A stretch of 64,000 bases of DNA from Brienomyrus brachyistius (taxonomy: Eukaryota > Chordata > Actinopteri > Osteoglossiformes > Mormyridae): positions 25,446,289 to 25,510,288 of the forward strand of contig NC_064548.1 in the NCBI RefSeq assembly GCF_023856365.1. The letters run 5' to 3'. Each line of letters begins with the position of its first letter. Position 1 is the stretch's first letter. A model generated the notes under the pieces. That model searched no databases and was not told the origin of the DNA. It saw only the letters and a program-made list of their open reading frames with translations. Shown piece by piece: positions 1 to 11,199 of this stretch. The translations under genes were made by a program, and so were the position numbers.

Positions 1-1361
1 TCGGTGTTAACGGAAAGCATGTGAGGAGCGCAGTGCCACCGGGAAATAGCTTAAATGCTGAACATCTTCCTCCCCTCCACCCAGTTATGTTGGCAGAAAA
101 AAGACCCATTTTGAGCTGGAGTGCTGTCTACGTCAATAGTTTTGCTTTTCCATAGCAACTTGTATCTTAGCGTTGTGTAACGCCGTATGGATATTAACAT
201 CTGGATGAAGGCCTGAAATTGAAAGGCATTCTGGGTATTATGGGAGGAAGCATTCGTACACGGCCTTTTAATCACGGCTCACGTGATTCGACGATGACGC
301 AGCGCAGCTGCCTCTCACCCGGTCAATCTGCACACCCCTCCCCCCTTTTCCGAGAAAACCGTGAATCATGGATTTTTCTCGTTGTTTTTAGCTGGCGGAC
401 GTGTCGAGGGAGACGGCCATGCTTCTTTTGCCGAATTGAGAGTGCTATGTCTGGAGTGATGAGCCTCATGTTGTGGTGAGTGGTGTTTAGAAAAAATAAA
501 ATACCTGCAAAAGTATAAAATACCTGCTAAAAAAAGACCTGCAAAAAGTGCCTGAGGGGATTGGCTGGCAATGATGTGTGACTGCACTTCCCTCTGCAGT
601 GTTCAGAAACACCGTGCCCTCCAGCTTTGCCACCAATCCTGGCACCAAGTCCTGCAAAGACCTGCTGCCGTACCCAGCTCTCAAAAGCACACGTGCATCC
701 AAAGGACAACCCACTGCAAATGGCGTGCAGTTACTGCATTTATACGACCTGCATCCGCCCACAAAAGGCCCATGTGAGATGCAAACGACGTGCCTCGAAT
801 TCCATGATGTGTGAAGAGACTATATGCCTGGAATGCATGGAGCGAGTCTTTCGTGGCGTGTGGGAGTGCGGGGGCTTTGCTGCAGCCTGCAGCGGGGGGA
901 GGCCTCCCGTTGATCTGTGGTTTCAGACCGACACATTGTTTCTCGTGCAGCCTGAGTGTCCAATGGCTCTGAAGTCACACTGCCAATGGATTTTAAGCTG
1001 AATTTAAATCCTCTGAATTTCCTCTGCCGGCTTCTATATGCCTGTTAGGTGCTTCATAGATCTGACCGTCCATAGTGTGACATAACAGGGCTACCGATTG
1101 TTGGCTGTCGTGGGTGTGGGTGGAGTCGCCGCAGAATTGCGGCAGAAAGACGCTGGAGTATAATGGCTTTTCAGGGACTTGTGCGAGGAGTCGAGGAGGC
1201 ACAGGGTGTCACTTCGGCCTGAAGGAGCGAGATAAGGAGGCCGGGTTGAGTGGGAGCGTTCTGGAGTCCATGACCGCCTCCTCGCTCCCCTCCCGCCATG
1301 GTACAGCTCAGCACCGGTTGGGGGGGGCATGTTCCAGCAGACGCACCATCACACCATCGCG
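1..1361. other. Intergenic DNA downstream of hs6st3, no gene recognised
   Basis: Unique-looking sequence. Open frames here are short, overlap on both strands and match no family I know. The only internal structure is a small degenerate repeat at 498-547, where a segment containing ACCTGC preceded by an A-rich run occurs three times. Confidence 0.6.
498..547. repeat. Short degenerate tandem repeat, three copies
   Basis: AAAATACCTGCAAAAG, AAAATACCTGCTAAAA and AAGACCTGCAAAAAG follow one another. Copy number and length are too low for more than a note. Confidence 0.5.
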
Positions 1362-1388
1362 CCCCCCCCCCCCCCCCCCCCCCCCCCC
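1362..1388. repeat. Poly-C tract, 27 bases
   Basis: An uninterrupted run of 27 C on the plus strand, the longest homopolymer in the window. Such tracts often carry sequencing-length error. Confidence 0.95.
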
Positions 1389-2037
1389 GTGCGATCTCAT
1401 CACGGTTCACCGTCTGCCTCAGCCGCAATTAAAAGGAGCCAAAGAAAGAGCCCCGTGAGGCGCAGCGGGGTGGCATAGCTAACGCCATTACCGCCATTAC
1501 CGCCACAGCGCCACAGCCTGTCATTTTGTCATTACTGTGTCAATCTCCCAGTAACGTAACCCCCCATTGGAGCAGCGGATCATACATGCAGTCACCGCAG
1601 TAATCCCTCCATACCATAATGATAGGCTCCGTGAAAAATGCCATGTTTATAGCGCCGCGCTCTGTGCGTATCGACAGCGACATGAAAACATGACCAATGC
1701 AGCCAATGGTTTTATGTACCCAGGGTTTCCGTGGAGATGGTAACGATGGGGCCTCCTGGACAGGCTGCCGACGGACTTATTACAAGGACAGCTGCTAACG
1801 ATAACAGAGTCCGTGCTGATGTCATGAGCCCCCCCGGGTTAGAATGTTCCGGAAATGGCAGAATGGCCTTTATGTGACTCATAGCCTCCTGACCCCAACA
1901 GTCGCCACAGCATTTCCAGCCGCCTCAGGGAGGATGGCTGTAAACCCAGCGCAAGCCGCGTTGTATCTCAAGGTGCGGTAGCAAGGGTTTGTAAGTCTGT
2001 ACCTGAATTTTGGTGACAGGTATGGGAGTCTTTACAA
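1389..2037. other. Intergenic DNA, nothing recognised
   Basis: Unique-looking sequence with no recognisable gene or repeat. Confidence 0.55.
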
Positions 2038-2098
2038 GGCTCTGGGAGGAAGAGAGGCTCTGGGAGGAAGAGAGGCTCTGGGAGGAAGAGAGGCTCTG
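2038..2098. repeat. 18-bp minisatellite, about 3.4 copies
   Basis: The unit GCTCTGGGAGGAAGAGAG repeats without change. Because 18 is a multiple of 3, the minus strand has a short in-frame hexapeptide repeat, which is not evidence for coding. Confidence 0.9.
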
Positions 2099-2280
2099 GA
2101 GCCCTCAGCTCATAATGCCTGCGACCATCTCTCTCGCAGTCCAACACAATTTCTCCCTGTTGTTTGCTGCCCAACCTGAAATCTAATAAAAGGGCTTGAG
2201 GTAGGCAGATAGTTTGGGGAACACCCTCAGACCTCCTGGGATCCCACAGAGTGTCCCCTCATAACATAATTTTTCCTGAA

Positions 2281-2720
2281 TGTGTGTGTGTGCGCGTCTG
2301 CATATATGTCAATGTGTGTGTGAGTGTGTGTGTGTGTGACAATGTGTGTGTGAGTGGGAGAGTGTGCGTATGTGTGAATGTGAATGTGTGTGAGTGTGAG
2401 ACTGTAGATGTGTGTGTGTGTGAGTGAGTATGAGACTGTAGATGTGTGTGTGTGTGAGACTGTAGATGTGTGTGTGAGTGTAAATGTGTACGTGTGTGAG
2501 ACTGTAGATGTGTGTGTGTGTGAGTGTGAGACTGTAGATGTGTGTGTGTGTGAGTGTGAGACTGTAGATGTGTGTGTGTGTGTGAGTGAGTGTGAGACTG
2601 TACATGTGTGTGTGAGTGTAAATGTGTACGTGTGTGAGACTGTAGATGTGTGTGTGTGTGAGTGTGAGACTGTAGATGTGTGTGTGTGTGAGTGTGTGTA
2701 TATGTGTGTGTGTGAGTTTT
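2281..2720. repeat. TG-rich compound microsatellite with a roughly 30-bp higher-order unit
   Basis: TG dinucleotides are interrupted regularly by ACTGTAGATG and GAGTGTGAG, so that a TG run, GAGTGTGAG and ACTGTAGATG form a recurring unit. The His/Thr-rich and Cys/Val-rich frames that span it on both strands come from the repeat. Confidence 0.9.
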
Positions 2721-3874
2721 TCCATTTCAAGAGGCACAAAAAAATGCCATTCACCTCGAGCTTGTCCAGGCCAAGGAGTCCTCACCCCTGTGCAGGGGAG
2801 GGGCCAGTGTTCATCTCAGTCCCGCCCCAGACACCCCCACCCCCCCAGCTGAAGTAACAGAACTTGGCCCCGTAGACAAGCTGAATATTGATAAAGGAAT
2901 GTTCCGGACGCCGCGACTCTGGTGGTGGCGATAGCAGCTGTTGTGCGAGGCAGCAGGGGAGGGAGAGAGAGGAGATGCCTAAGTGCTGCTTATGATTTCG
3001 CTCTTCCAGGGCTTGTGGATGAAGCGAAGGTGGGGGGGGTCGCTGTGAAAGTGCGGTCTGTAGCGAGATCGCCCACCTCGCTCCTACGGGCTGCTGCTGG
3101 CCTGGCGAAGGAATGAGCAACACCAAGAAGAGCTGCCCCCTGATTAATCAATATGCGACGGCGAGGCACAAAAGCCTCGTTCTCCGCGGTATCTCGCTTT
3201 GTGATGAGGATGGCGAGAGTCTGGGACATTCTACGGCTCTGTGGTTGCTGACAGCCAGGCTTTCGCTGCCCTTTTGGGGCTGGGGGCCACGGAAGTCAGG
3301 CCTGCTGTCAGGAAGCAGCCCTGAAATAGATGCACACACTTTTAACTTTATTAAAAAAAATCCATGAGTAATAGCATGACTTCTCATTAGGGCATCAACA
3401 ACGGGCATGTTTGCGCTTGTGGCCATGCTTTGAGACTTAAAATGCTGTTTGTGAATTGCTAATGTTGCCTGTGAATTACAGAGATTGATTCAAACCATAA
3501 TCAAACTCCCCCTAGATTGGCAAAAATCAATTGACTCTCCATAATCTATCTAATTCTGATTATATAATATTTAGCTTTAATCTGTACTTTTGCTAATAAA
3601 AGGGACATAAAGAAACTGAATTCTAACTATGTACACCGAATTTTAAGGCAGCGTCTTTCCACTACCATGGCAAAAAAACACAGTTTGCCGTTAAATTTTA
3701 TTATCAAAATATTTATTTTAAAATATGTCTGAAAACTTTAGGACAAAAATATTAAGAGAAGTGCACACAAACCATGAGGTTCCGCTGAAAAAACCCCACG
3801 AAAACGGGAAAAAGACGGGAACCTCGCGTGAGTATTGCGCCATCTGCAGGTGTAAATTATTTGTTGTTATGTGG
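2721..3874. other. Intergenic DNA, nothing recognised
   Basis: Unique-looking, becoming AT-rich after 3480. No coding similarity. A weak 8-bp inverted pair (GAGGTTCC / GGAACCTC) lies at 3776-3824. Confidence 0.55.

Positions 3875-3931
<57 letters not shown>
3875..3931. repeat. (TA)n(TG)n microsatellite
   Basis: A short TA run passes directly into about 22 TG dinucleotides. Confidence 0.95.
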
Positions 3932-3932
<1 letters not shown>

Positions 3933-5849
3933 TGCAGTGCGCATGTCTCCGCCTGTCATGCCGATTCCCGCATGCAGTACAAACACTTGCAGTAGGACGA
4001 ATCTCTAACTTGCCTGTCAGGTGTGACTGAGTCTGTGTCCTGTGACACACCGGCATCTCATCCACGTGCACCTTACCCTTGTGTCCTGTGCTGCCTGGCA
4101 ATATTTAAGTCCGCTTTTGTGTTTTGCATCGTCCCGATGAGGGATTAATTTAACAGATCTTCCTTAAACGCCCCCCCCCTAATGAGAAACACATTTTAAG
4201 GTTTAAGGTGATTTGGGGCCAGAATCATGGAAGCGTAGTCTGTGGGGAAACTAATGATGAAACCGTGATTTAGGACCAGAATAAATTTAATGTCTTAACT
4301 AATTCAAAACAAAGAAAAAAACAAGCTACTCACAATGTTTATGCCAATTTTTCTATAACGGGTTTTGGATGAAACAACGTGATGTAGTGCAATAATTATT
4401 TTATGTCTAATTAAGAAAGTTAACAGTATTGGTGTGATGTACATTTTTAGGTATTTACGAGGTGAGAAAAATGACCACAGTTTCTAAATACCACCACTAG
4501 GTGTCACGATTTCCATTCTATTGAACTTTATGTACACTCTGGCCAGGACACCGGCGTAGCAACTGGCGGATTTGGGGCCGGATTTGTGTGTCACTTATCT
4601 TAATTCATCCCAAAACTCGTACTGCGTTTCGAATTGCTGCCATGGAAAGTGTAAACCTATACCTATTTCAGACTATGATTTTTGCATTGAAGGAAATTAT
4701 CATTCATATTTTATACTCTTTAGGGTATATTCTCATATCTACCACATGGCTCAGCAAACCGCTCTTAAAATGCTTATTGTAAATACGTTTTAATAAAGTA
4801 TAAACATGGTACATAAAGATTAGACATGATTCTCATCCATCCATGGAAGAAGAGCTAATATTTGACTTGATATGATATGACCCATTTTTTCCCTAAAAGC
4901 CTGTTTAATTAGGCAATTGAATCCACAGCAGAAGGTGACAGTCAAAGATTAAACGATTCCTTAGTTGAACGTTTCCCATCCACCAGCAGCAAGAGCCTAA
5001 AAACGAGAAGGAACGGAGACGTACTGACATAAGAAGCCCCAGCTCTGCGATGAGACCTCGCCGTGAAGAATGGGCCGAGATCCCCTCCACTAGAGGTCCT
5101 ACTCAGCGCGGTGAGGCGACCTGACAACCGCATGCATGAACTCACACTGCGAGCCCCCATCTTGCCGCATGTGTGCGCGGTAAAGCCATCTGTTGATAGA
5201 GAGATACAAACAGCAAGTACCCTCTGGCTGACCTACTCCAGGCACCTGAAGGATGCTTCTAGCAAGACGTTACTAACCAGCCCTGGTTCCGTCTCAGCCC
5301 ACAGTGTGATCTGCTTCACTGTATCACATGTTATATTTTATATTGCATCAGGAACTATATTACCAAGTGGTCACTGGAAACAAAGACATTGAACTGGCAT
5401 GAAGCAGAGTCTCTTGGGGTTGGGGGCTTATGTCTGCAGTGGAGCCTGCTGCTGCCCCCGTCAGCTTCTTCTGCTTCAGCTCAGCTGGCTCTTTTTAACG
5501 CTTCTGGTACATTTGAGCCAGCTGGACCCCATCCCTAAGGGAAATGTGACCAGCAGCCCTGCATTGATGGCTGAGCCTCCAGTGGGCTCACAGGAGGACC
5601 AGCCGCAGTTCCCTCCGCACTTGACGTCATAGCATCACATGGTGCACTGCAGTTCCTAGAGTCCTCTGAGGGCTCCTTAAAGGAATCGACCTGTCTGGGC
5701 GCAGGGGCCTACGAACGAAATGAATGTCCCGTGCATCCTGGAATTGCTCACATCTGGCAGATATCACACGACCCTTCCTTCTTGCCTCTGGTTCATGAAC
5801 AAGCTTTCAAATTCTCCCAGATAGGGACGCTGAACTGAAGCTAACGGTG
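3932..5849. other. Intergenic DNA, no gene supported
   Basis: Unique-looking sequence. A 77-residue open frame at 5399-5632 (plus) has an N-terminal hydrophobic stretch but resembles no protein I recognise. A palindromic CRE-type TGACGTCA sits at 5622-5629. Confidence 0.5.
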
Positions 5850-6538
5850 GGCTTTACTACCCAGGGCCCCGTCTAGAGGGCGGGCCCTCCAAAAGCCTCA
5901 TAATTAATTGGAGGGCCTGACTGACCAGGGCCCCGTCTAGAGGGCGGGCCCTCCAAAAGCCTCATAATTAATTGGAGGGCCTGACTGACCAGGGCCCCGT
6001 CTAGAGGGCGGGCCCTCCAAAAGCCTCATAATTAATTGGAGGGCCTGACTGACCAGGGCCCCGTCTAGAGGGCGGGCCCTCCAAAAGCCTCATAATTAAT
6101 TGGAGGGCCTGACTGACCAGGGCCCCGTCTAGAGGGCGGGCCCTCCAAAAGCCTCATAATTAATTGGAGGGCCTGACTGACCAGGGCCCCGTCTAGAGGG
6201 CGGGCCCTCCAAAAGCCTCATAATTAATTGGAGGGCCTGACTGACCAGGGCCCCGTCTAGAGGGCGGGCCCTCCAAAAGCCTCATAATTAATTGGAGGGC
6301 CTTACTGACCCGGGCCCCGTCTAGAGGGCGGGCCCTCCAAAAGCCTCATAATTAATTGGAGGGCCTGACTGACCAGGGCCCCGTCTAGAGGGCGGGCCCT
6401 CCAAAAGCCTCATAATTAATTGGAGGGCCTGACTGACCAGGGCCCCGTCTAGAGGGCGGGCCCTCCAAAAGCCTCATAATTAATTGGAGGGCCTGACTGA
6501 CCAGGGCCCCGTCTAGAGGGCAGGCCCTCCAAAAGATT
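5850..6538. repeat. 64-bp minisatellite, about 11 nearly identical copies, hairpin in each unit
   Basis: The marker GTCTAGAGGG recurs at exactly 64-bp steps (5871, 5935, 5999 and so on to 6511). Copies are almost identical: the visible differences are a CTTACTGACCCG variant around 6302 and a decayed last unit (GGGCAGGCCC, then a changed 3' half). Each unit contains GGCCCTCCAA and its exact reverse complement TTGGAGGGCC separated by 15 bases that include ATAATTAA, so a 10-bp-stem hairpin is possible in every full copy. The uniformity points to recent expansion or gene conversion. Confidence 0.97.
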
Positions 6539-6984
6539 CGTAGTTAATTGGATTCTGGTTTCCACAATATTTCTACAATTATTTCTGTTATTGTAGAAAT
6601 ACATAATAACTTACAGGACAAGTTCTGCTTATCTACCGAAGAGTAAAAACGCCGCTATTACAAAAGTCAGCTTTGGGGGTGATTGGGGGGGGCCCAAAAA
6701 GTGGTGCTATGCCCCACCACTAGGTTCTCAAATCAAAACCTGAGGAATAAACTCGATGATAATTGGAACCAGGAAAATATGTTCATAATTAAAGCTATAG
6801 AATATTGATATTTAATATTACAAGCTTTCAGCAATCAAGTTTTATCCCTTTTTTGGAGACCTATAAAAAGTTAACAATGCAATAAACGTATACTAGTATA
6901 TTTTACTATAATTTTACTATTATTGCATTTTCAATGAAGTCATTAAGAAAATGGAGAAATTACATTAAGGCGATATAGCAGTGT
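6539..6984. other. AT-rich intergenic DNA
   Basis: Unique-looking AT-rich sequence with no coding potential seen. Confidence 0.55.
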
Positions 6985-7230
6985 GACCTGCTACCCTTGG
7001 GCTCTCTGTGTGTGGAGTTTGCACGTCCCCCTGGATTCCTGTGGGTTTCCTCCTGCTGTTCAAAAAGCTGCATGTAGTATCTCTGAATGGCCTGCAGTGT
7101 GTGTGGACCGGCGTTCCAGCCTGCATGCGCCTGCCCTGCGTCCCGTACAGTATTTCCCGGGATTGGCTCCAGGCTCCCTGCAGATCTTGTTCTGGGTAAG
7201 TGGTCATGGATGATCGGTGGATGTATGAGA
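6985..7230 (+). mobile_element. Decayed tRNA-type SINE, body and 3' end
   Basis: The order of landmarks follows the intact SINE at 59976-60325: TGTGTGTGGAGTTTGCACGT, then GTGGGTTTCCTCCTG, then a GTGTGTGGACCGGCG stretch, CCTGCGTCCC, GGGATTGGCTCCAGGCTCC, and a GATGATCGGTGGATG tail. It is diverged, and the head with the pol III boxes is not clear. Confidence 0.7.
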
Positions 7231-7890
7231 TTCTGTATTTGCCTCCTCAGATCACAGGAAGGGGGCAAAGACTGTTATTCTCCTGGCCTCTTGATTACAT
7301 TCAGGCACAGTGCTGTTTGGATATTTACAGGAACGGCATCCGCAACTTCCCAGGATCCTGCCTGACCTGTGGCACCTTCGCTATTCCCGCCAGCTGCTTA
7401 TAAACGGAGCCATGCTCTCTATGTGCCGCGCTGAAGCTCTCCCTGTTTCAGTGCCGTCAGCCTTTCGTCACTTACTGGAGTTTGGGCGCCATTTCCACGC
7501 CTGGTAGTGCAGCCGGACATAATTAGCAGTTCAGGCGGGTGTGTGCTCAGGCTGGCCGGCCTTGGTTAGTACCGCATGCCGACTGCACGTCTGCCGCTGG
7601 CTGCTCACGCGCGTCACCAAGAACAGTCGGGTGGTGCTCTGAAAAGATGCAGCTGCAACCAGTAAGGTTTTATTATACAGCACCAGTGGGATGTTGGTTC
7701 CAACCTGGTGTGTGGTGCAGCTGAAATTAAATTCTAATTTATGGTGATGATATTTTATGTATAAAGCAGAGGTCCTGGAAGCTTTCTTAACCATGCATGT
7801 GTCCATCTCCCATGTGCTTCTCCCAGGGTCCTGTGGCGTCTGGCACCTCCCCCAAGCAGTACAGGGTGGCAGGCAGAGTGTCTCACTGCA
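7231..7890. other. Intergenic DNA, nothing recognised
   Basis: Unique-looking sequence. Short open frames on both strands match no known family. Confidence 0.5.
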
Positions 7891-7894
7891 GAGC

Positions 7895-8030
7895 ACAGAC
7901 ACTCACATCCTATGGGCAGTTTCCACACACCAATTCGCTGACCTGCATGTGTTTGGACTGCGGGAGGAAATCTGGGAAACATGAGGAGTACATGGATACT
8001 GCATGCAAACACATGGGGAAGACATGCATT
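7895..8030 (-). mobile_element. SINE fragment, reversed
   Basis: Contains GGGCAGTTTCCACACACCAA, TGTTTGGACTGCGGGAGGAA and CATGCAAACACATGGGGAAG. These are the reverse complement of the central body of the SINE seen intact at 59976 (the 'cagtccaaa' and 'gtttgcatgttctcccc' landmarks). Head and tail are missing. Confidence 0.65.
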
Positions 8031-8033
8031 GGT

Positions 8034-8110
8034 CCCACTAAATGGTGCTCTATCTTTTAAAAAAGCTACAAAGCATGACCCAAAGCAAACCAAGAGCACC
8101 ATCTAGTGGG
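8034..8110. repeat. Inverted repeat (18-bp arms)
   Basis: CCCACTAAATGGTGCTCT at 8034-8051 pairs with AGAGCACCATCTAGTGGG at 8093-8110 with one mismatch; the loop is 41 bases. A third copy of the right arm, in direct orientation, is at 8832-8846. Confidence 0.85.
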
Positions 8111-8158
8111 GTCAGAAAATACGGCGAATGGTTCATGGTGTCATATTGTGCATGACTA

Positions 8159-8203
8159 GCAAACTCCATGCAAACTCCATGCAAACTCCACGCAAACTCC
8201 GTG
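8159..8203. repeat. 11-bp tandem repeat, four copies
   Basis: The unit GCAAACTCCAT occurs four times with changes only in its last bases. Confidence 0.9.
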
Positions 8204-8235
8204 CAGCTTGAACAAGAAGTGCGTCAATACCCATA

Positions 8236-8765
8236 CTGTATTGCTGCACACTCTTGCTGTGTTGCTGTATTGCTGCACACTCTTGCTGTGTTGCTGTATT
8301 GCTGCACACTCTTGCTGTGTTGCTGTATTGCTACACACTCTTGCTGTGTTGCTGCACACTCTTGCTGTGTTGCTGTATTGCTGCACACTCTTGCTGTATT
8401 GCTGCACACTCTTGCTGTGTTGCTGTATTGCTGCACACACTTGCTGTGTTGCTGTATTGCTACACACTCTTGCTGTGTTGCTGTACACTCTTGCTGTGTT
8501 GCTGTATTGCTGCACACTCTTGCTGTATTGCTGTATTGCTGCACACTCTTGCTGTATTGCTGTATTGCTACATACTCTTGCTGTATTGCTGCACACTATT
8601 GCTGTGTTGCTGTACACTCTTGCTGTGTTGCTGTATTGCTGCACACTCTTGCTGTGTTGCTGTATTGCTGCACACTCTTGCTGTGTTGCTGTATTGCTGC
8701 ACACTCTTGCCATATTGCTGCAACCTCTTGCTATATTGCTGCACACTCTTGCTGCTTTGTTGCAC
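8236..8765. repeat. 29-bp minisatellite built from TTGCTG/TATTGCTG words
   Basis: CACACTC recurs at a dominant 29-bp step, with shorter deletion variants. The unit is CACACTC, TTGCTGTG, TTGCTG, TATTGCTG. All frames on both strands stay open for most of the array and give Leu/Cys/His-rich or Ser/Asn/Gln-rich strings; this is repeat composition, not coding. Confidence 0.95.
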
Positions 8766-8896
8766 ACTAGTCACGGCCAAATGAAGCTCTTGGCTAGCAT
8801 TGTGGTATACTTTGATCCTTTTTTTTAATAGAGAGCACCATTTAGTGAACAAATGGTTCATGAATCTTAATTTGGCCATCAGTACTGCACACTCTT

Positions 8897-8945
8897 GTTA
8901 ATTGCCTTGGGGTTATTGTGTGGTGAGAGGCGATATATAAAAATT
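8897..8945 (+). mobile_element. Possible LINE/SINE 3' tail fragment
   Basis: TTGCCTTGGGGTTATTGTGT followed by GTGAGAGGCGATATATAAA resembles the common teleost LINE/SINE tail ending in 'ggcgctatataaat'. Only the tail is visible, so the family assignment is weak. Confidence 0.4.
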
Positions 8946-10202
8946 CATTAATTTAATATTCATATTGTGGCACTGTCCTACCTGCCTAGTAGTAATTCTA
9001 CTTTATGTGAAGAGTCCTTTTGCTGAAGCATTTGACAAAACAATGGAGAAAGGGTGACCCCTCCCCCCACCCAGTGGGAGTGTCAGAGGCTCAGTATTAT
9101 GGTCTGGACATGATGAAGCTTGTCACTTCCTGTTTGTGAACATCAGGCTGTGCAAATCACAGGACTGCGGGTGTGTGTACTCGTGCTCTCCAACTCAGCG
9201 TGTCGGAGGCAATGGGCGAGAGCGGCTGAGTCAGAACCAGCTGTAGATGTCAGTGTAATGCCAGGGTGAGAAGCATCGCACCTTACAAGGGGAACCTATT
9301 ATTTTTAGATCTACAGCATTTCTTCTCTATGCTAGAGCAGAGCTGCAGATCACTGAGATGCGTGTGTATGACTGCAATGATAAACAGCGCCTGTAGAGCC
9401 CCAGACCTGTGCCTGACATCTGTCATCAGTCAGGCACCAAAGAGCAGCTCTGTGTCTTAGATTCAAAGAAGATTTTGATATGCAATCCACGTTCATTTCA
9501 TAAAATCAAACAATGCAAGACAGAACAGCTGGCTATAAAAATGCAAAAAAGACAGTAATATCCATATGCTTAGTTTTAGTGTGCAGTATGTATATTTTTT
9601 ATGATCTTTTATAATTTATAACCTAAAATGTAACTTGTGTTTGTGACACAAATGAAGCCGAGAGACACTGGCTTTTATGTAACGCAAAATGAATCAGTTG
9701 TCTTCATGATCCTTGTCTGATAGTTTTCCTGCACCCTATCAAAAATTAATTTGCAACCGTGACGATAAAGGATCTCTGTTCCTGCTCTACCATTTCAGCA
9801 AAAAAATAAGAAAAATAAATAAATATACGACACTTAAAAGATGCCACCAGGCACTTCCCGGATATTAAACATCTGCCTTGACAGATCTGCCTACACTTCT
9901 CCCCATTTAGTGAGATGCAGGAGAAGATCTCCCTGTTCCTCTGAAAGAGTTACACAGAGAGGCAGCACCTCAATAAAAACGGCCTTTTCCCTGCCTCAAG
10001 AGCAGCCCCAGTCGCTCCGTCCACAGAGGCAAATGAGAGTAATTATAGGGTCCAAGCAAACAAGTTTGATCCATTATGATCCACCAGAGCAAAATAATCA
10101 CATTTAATGGCTACGAGCTTCCAGGCGCCTGAATGGACGCGAAGGCGGTAATGATGGAGAGGAGCACCAGTCCACTCTTCCAGTAACCAGCGCTCCTGTC
10201 AA
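8946..10202. other. Intergenic DNA, nothing recognised
   Basis: Unique-looking, AT-rich in the middle, with no coding similarity. Frames at 9266-9460 and 9841-10107 are short and unrecognised. Confidence 0.55.
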
Positions 10203-10219
10203 GGGGGGGGGGGGGGGGG
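10203..10219. repeat. Poly-G tract, 17 bases
   Basis: An uninterrupted G run on the plus strand. Confidence 0.95.
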
Positions 10220-10352
10220 AGGCTTTAATCCCCAAAACCGGGACAATTTTACCCAGAACGAAAATGGAAAATCAAAGAAATGGCATAATCGGGTAACCGT
10301 TAATCATATATTAATTATCAGGTTAGATATACTGTGAAGCTGTTCGGTTGCT

Positions 10353-10400
10353 TTACATTTATTTAGCAGCTGCTTTTACTCAAAGTGAGAAACGCTTGCT
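10353..10400 (-). mobile_element. SINE tail fragment (tttagcagacgctttt family)
   Basis: TTTACATTTATTTAGCAGCT, then GCTTTTACTCAAAGTGA, matches the tail of the tRNA-headed SINEs at 18325-18525 and 48166-48345 in the same orientation. The tRNA head is not present. Confidence 0.55.
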
Positions 10401-10548
10401 TTTGAGAAAGTGGTTTAGTCCCTGGAACAACTGATACATGGTATGGAAAATGGATGCAGGCATCAATGAATTCTTACTGCACAGAGGTAGAAATTAACAT
10501 TGGGATCTGCTTTGCTAAATGATATGCAGGGTTTTTAAATACTGAGTG

Positions 10549-10917
10549 TTAATTTGGTAATGCTTTACATTAACTGCTGCTTCATTATACATTCATAGAA
10601 CCTTCAGTGCACCTTCATACTGTTATGCATTCATAGAACATTCAGTGCACCTTCATAATGCATTCATAGAACATTCATAATCAGCATGTAAGTGTAACAA
10701 AACATCCTAACATACTGTAATAGCTTTAATATACATTAATAACAAATATTATATGATTATATTGTTTGTTATTATCATATAATGTTTGTTATTAATGTAT
10801 ATAAAGCTGTTAAGGCATGTTAGGATGCTACGGTGCACCTACATGCTGCTTATGAATGTTCTATGAATGCATTATAAAGGCATTTGAAAGGTGCAGTTAA
10901 TGAGCATTACCCTTTAA
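10549..10917. mobile_element. Foldback DNA transposon (MITE), TTAA-flanked
   Basis: Almost the whole 369 bp is one imperfect palindrome. The left half has GGTAATGC, ATTAACTG, GCATTCATAGAACATTCATA, CAGCATGTA, ACATCCTAACAT and ATACATTAATAACAAA. The right half carries the reverse complements in mirror order, ending GCATTACC. TTAA lies just outside both ends (10549-10552, 10914-10917), as expected for piggyBac- or Kolobok-type target duplication. No transposase is encoded. The left arm holds an internal near-duplication (CATTCATAGAACATTCAGTG). The superfamily is inferred from TTAA only. Confidence 0.85.
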
Positions 10918-11195
10918 GTCTTTCTTGTCCTGCATATGCCATAGCCCAGTATAGTCCATTCTGGTGCACACACTCACACCTGTATCTTCATTTTTTTGGA
11001 GGTACAGCCAGTTCAAACCTTTGATGTAGACCAAGTCACACCATAGTATAGAGATCTTCACCATCAAAGGAAAAATGCTCGAGGAACAGGGTCGCTACCT
11101 CAGCAGGCAGCACTGCGCTTCCAAAGTTAGGAAACTTAGTCCTGCCTCAGGCTCTGCGTGAGGGTTTGTGTGTTCCCGTGACGGTTTGAGTGTTC
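10918..11195. other. Intergenic DNA, nothing recognised
   Basis: Unique-looking sequence after the foldback element. Its CGTGTTCTCC-like wording near 11210 may belong to the SINE relic that follows. Confidence 0.45.
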
Positions 11196-11199
11196 CCAT

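Noticed and set aside
2227..2857. His/Thr-rich and Cys/Val-rich frames
   Set aside because: Translation of TG/CA microsatellite in several frames at once.
5850..6538. CRISPR-like regular array
   Set aside because: Units are contiguous with no variable spacers, and the context is vertebrate; it is a minisatellite.
8156..8828. Four overlapping frames of about 175-206 codons on both strands
   Set aside because: Product of the 29-bp minisatellite; Leu/Cys and Ser/Asn/Gln strings appear in all phases.
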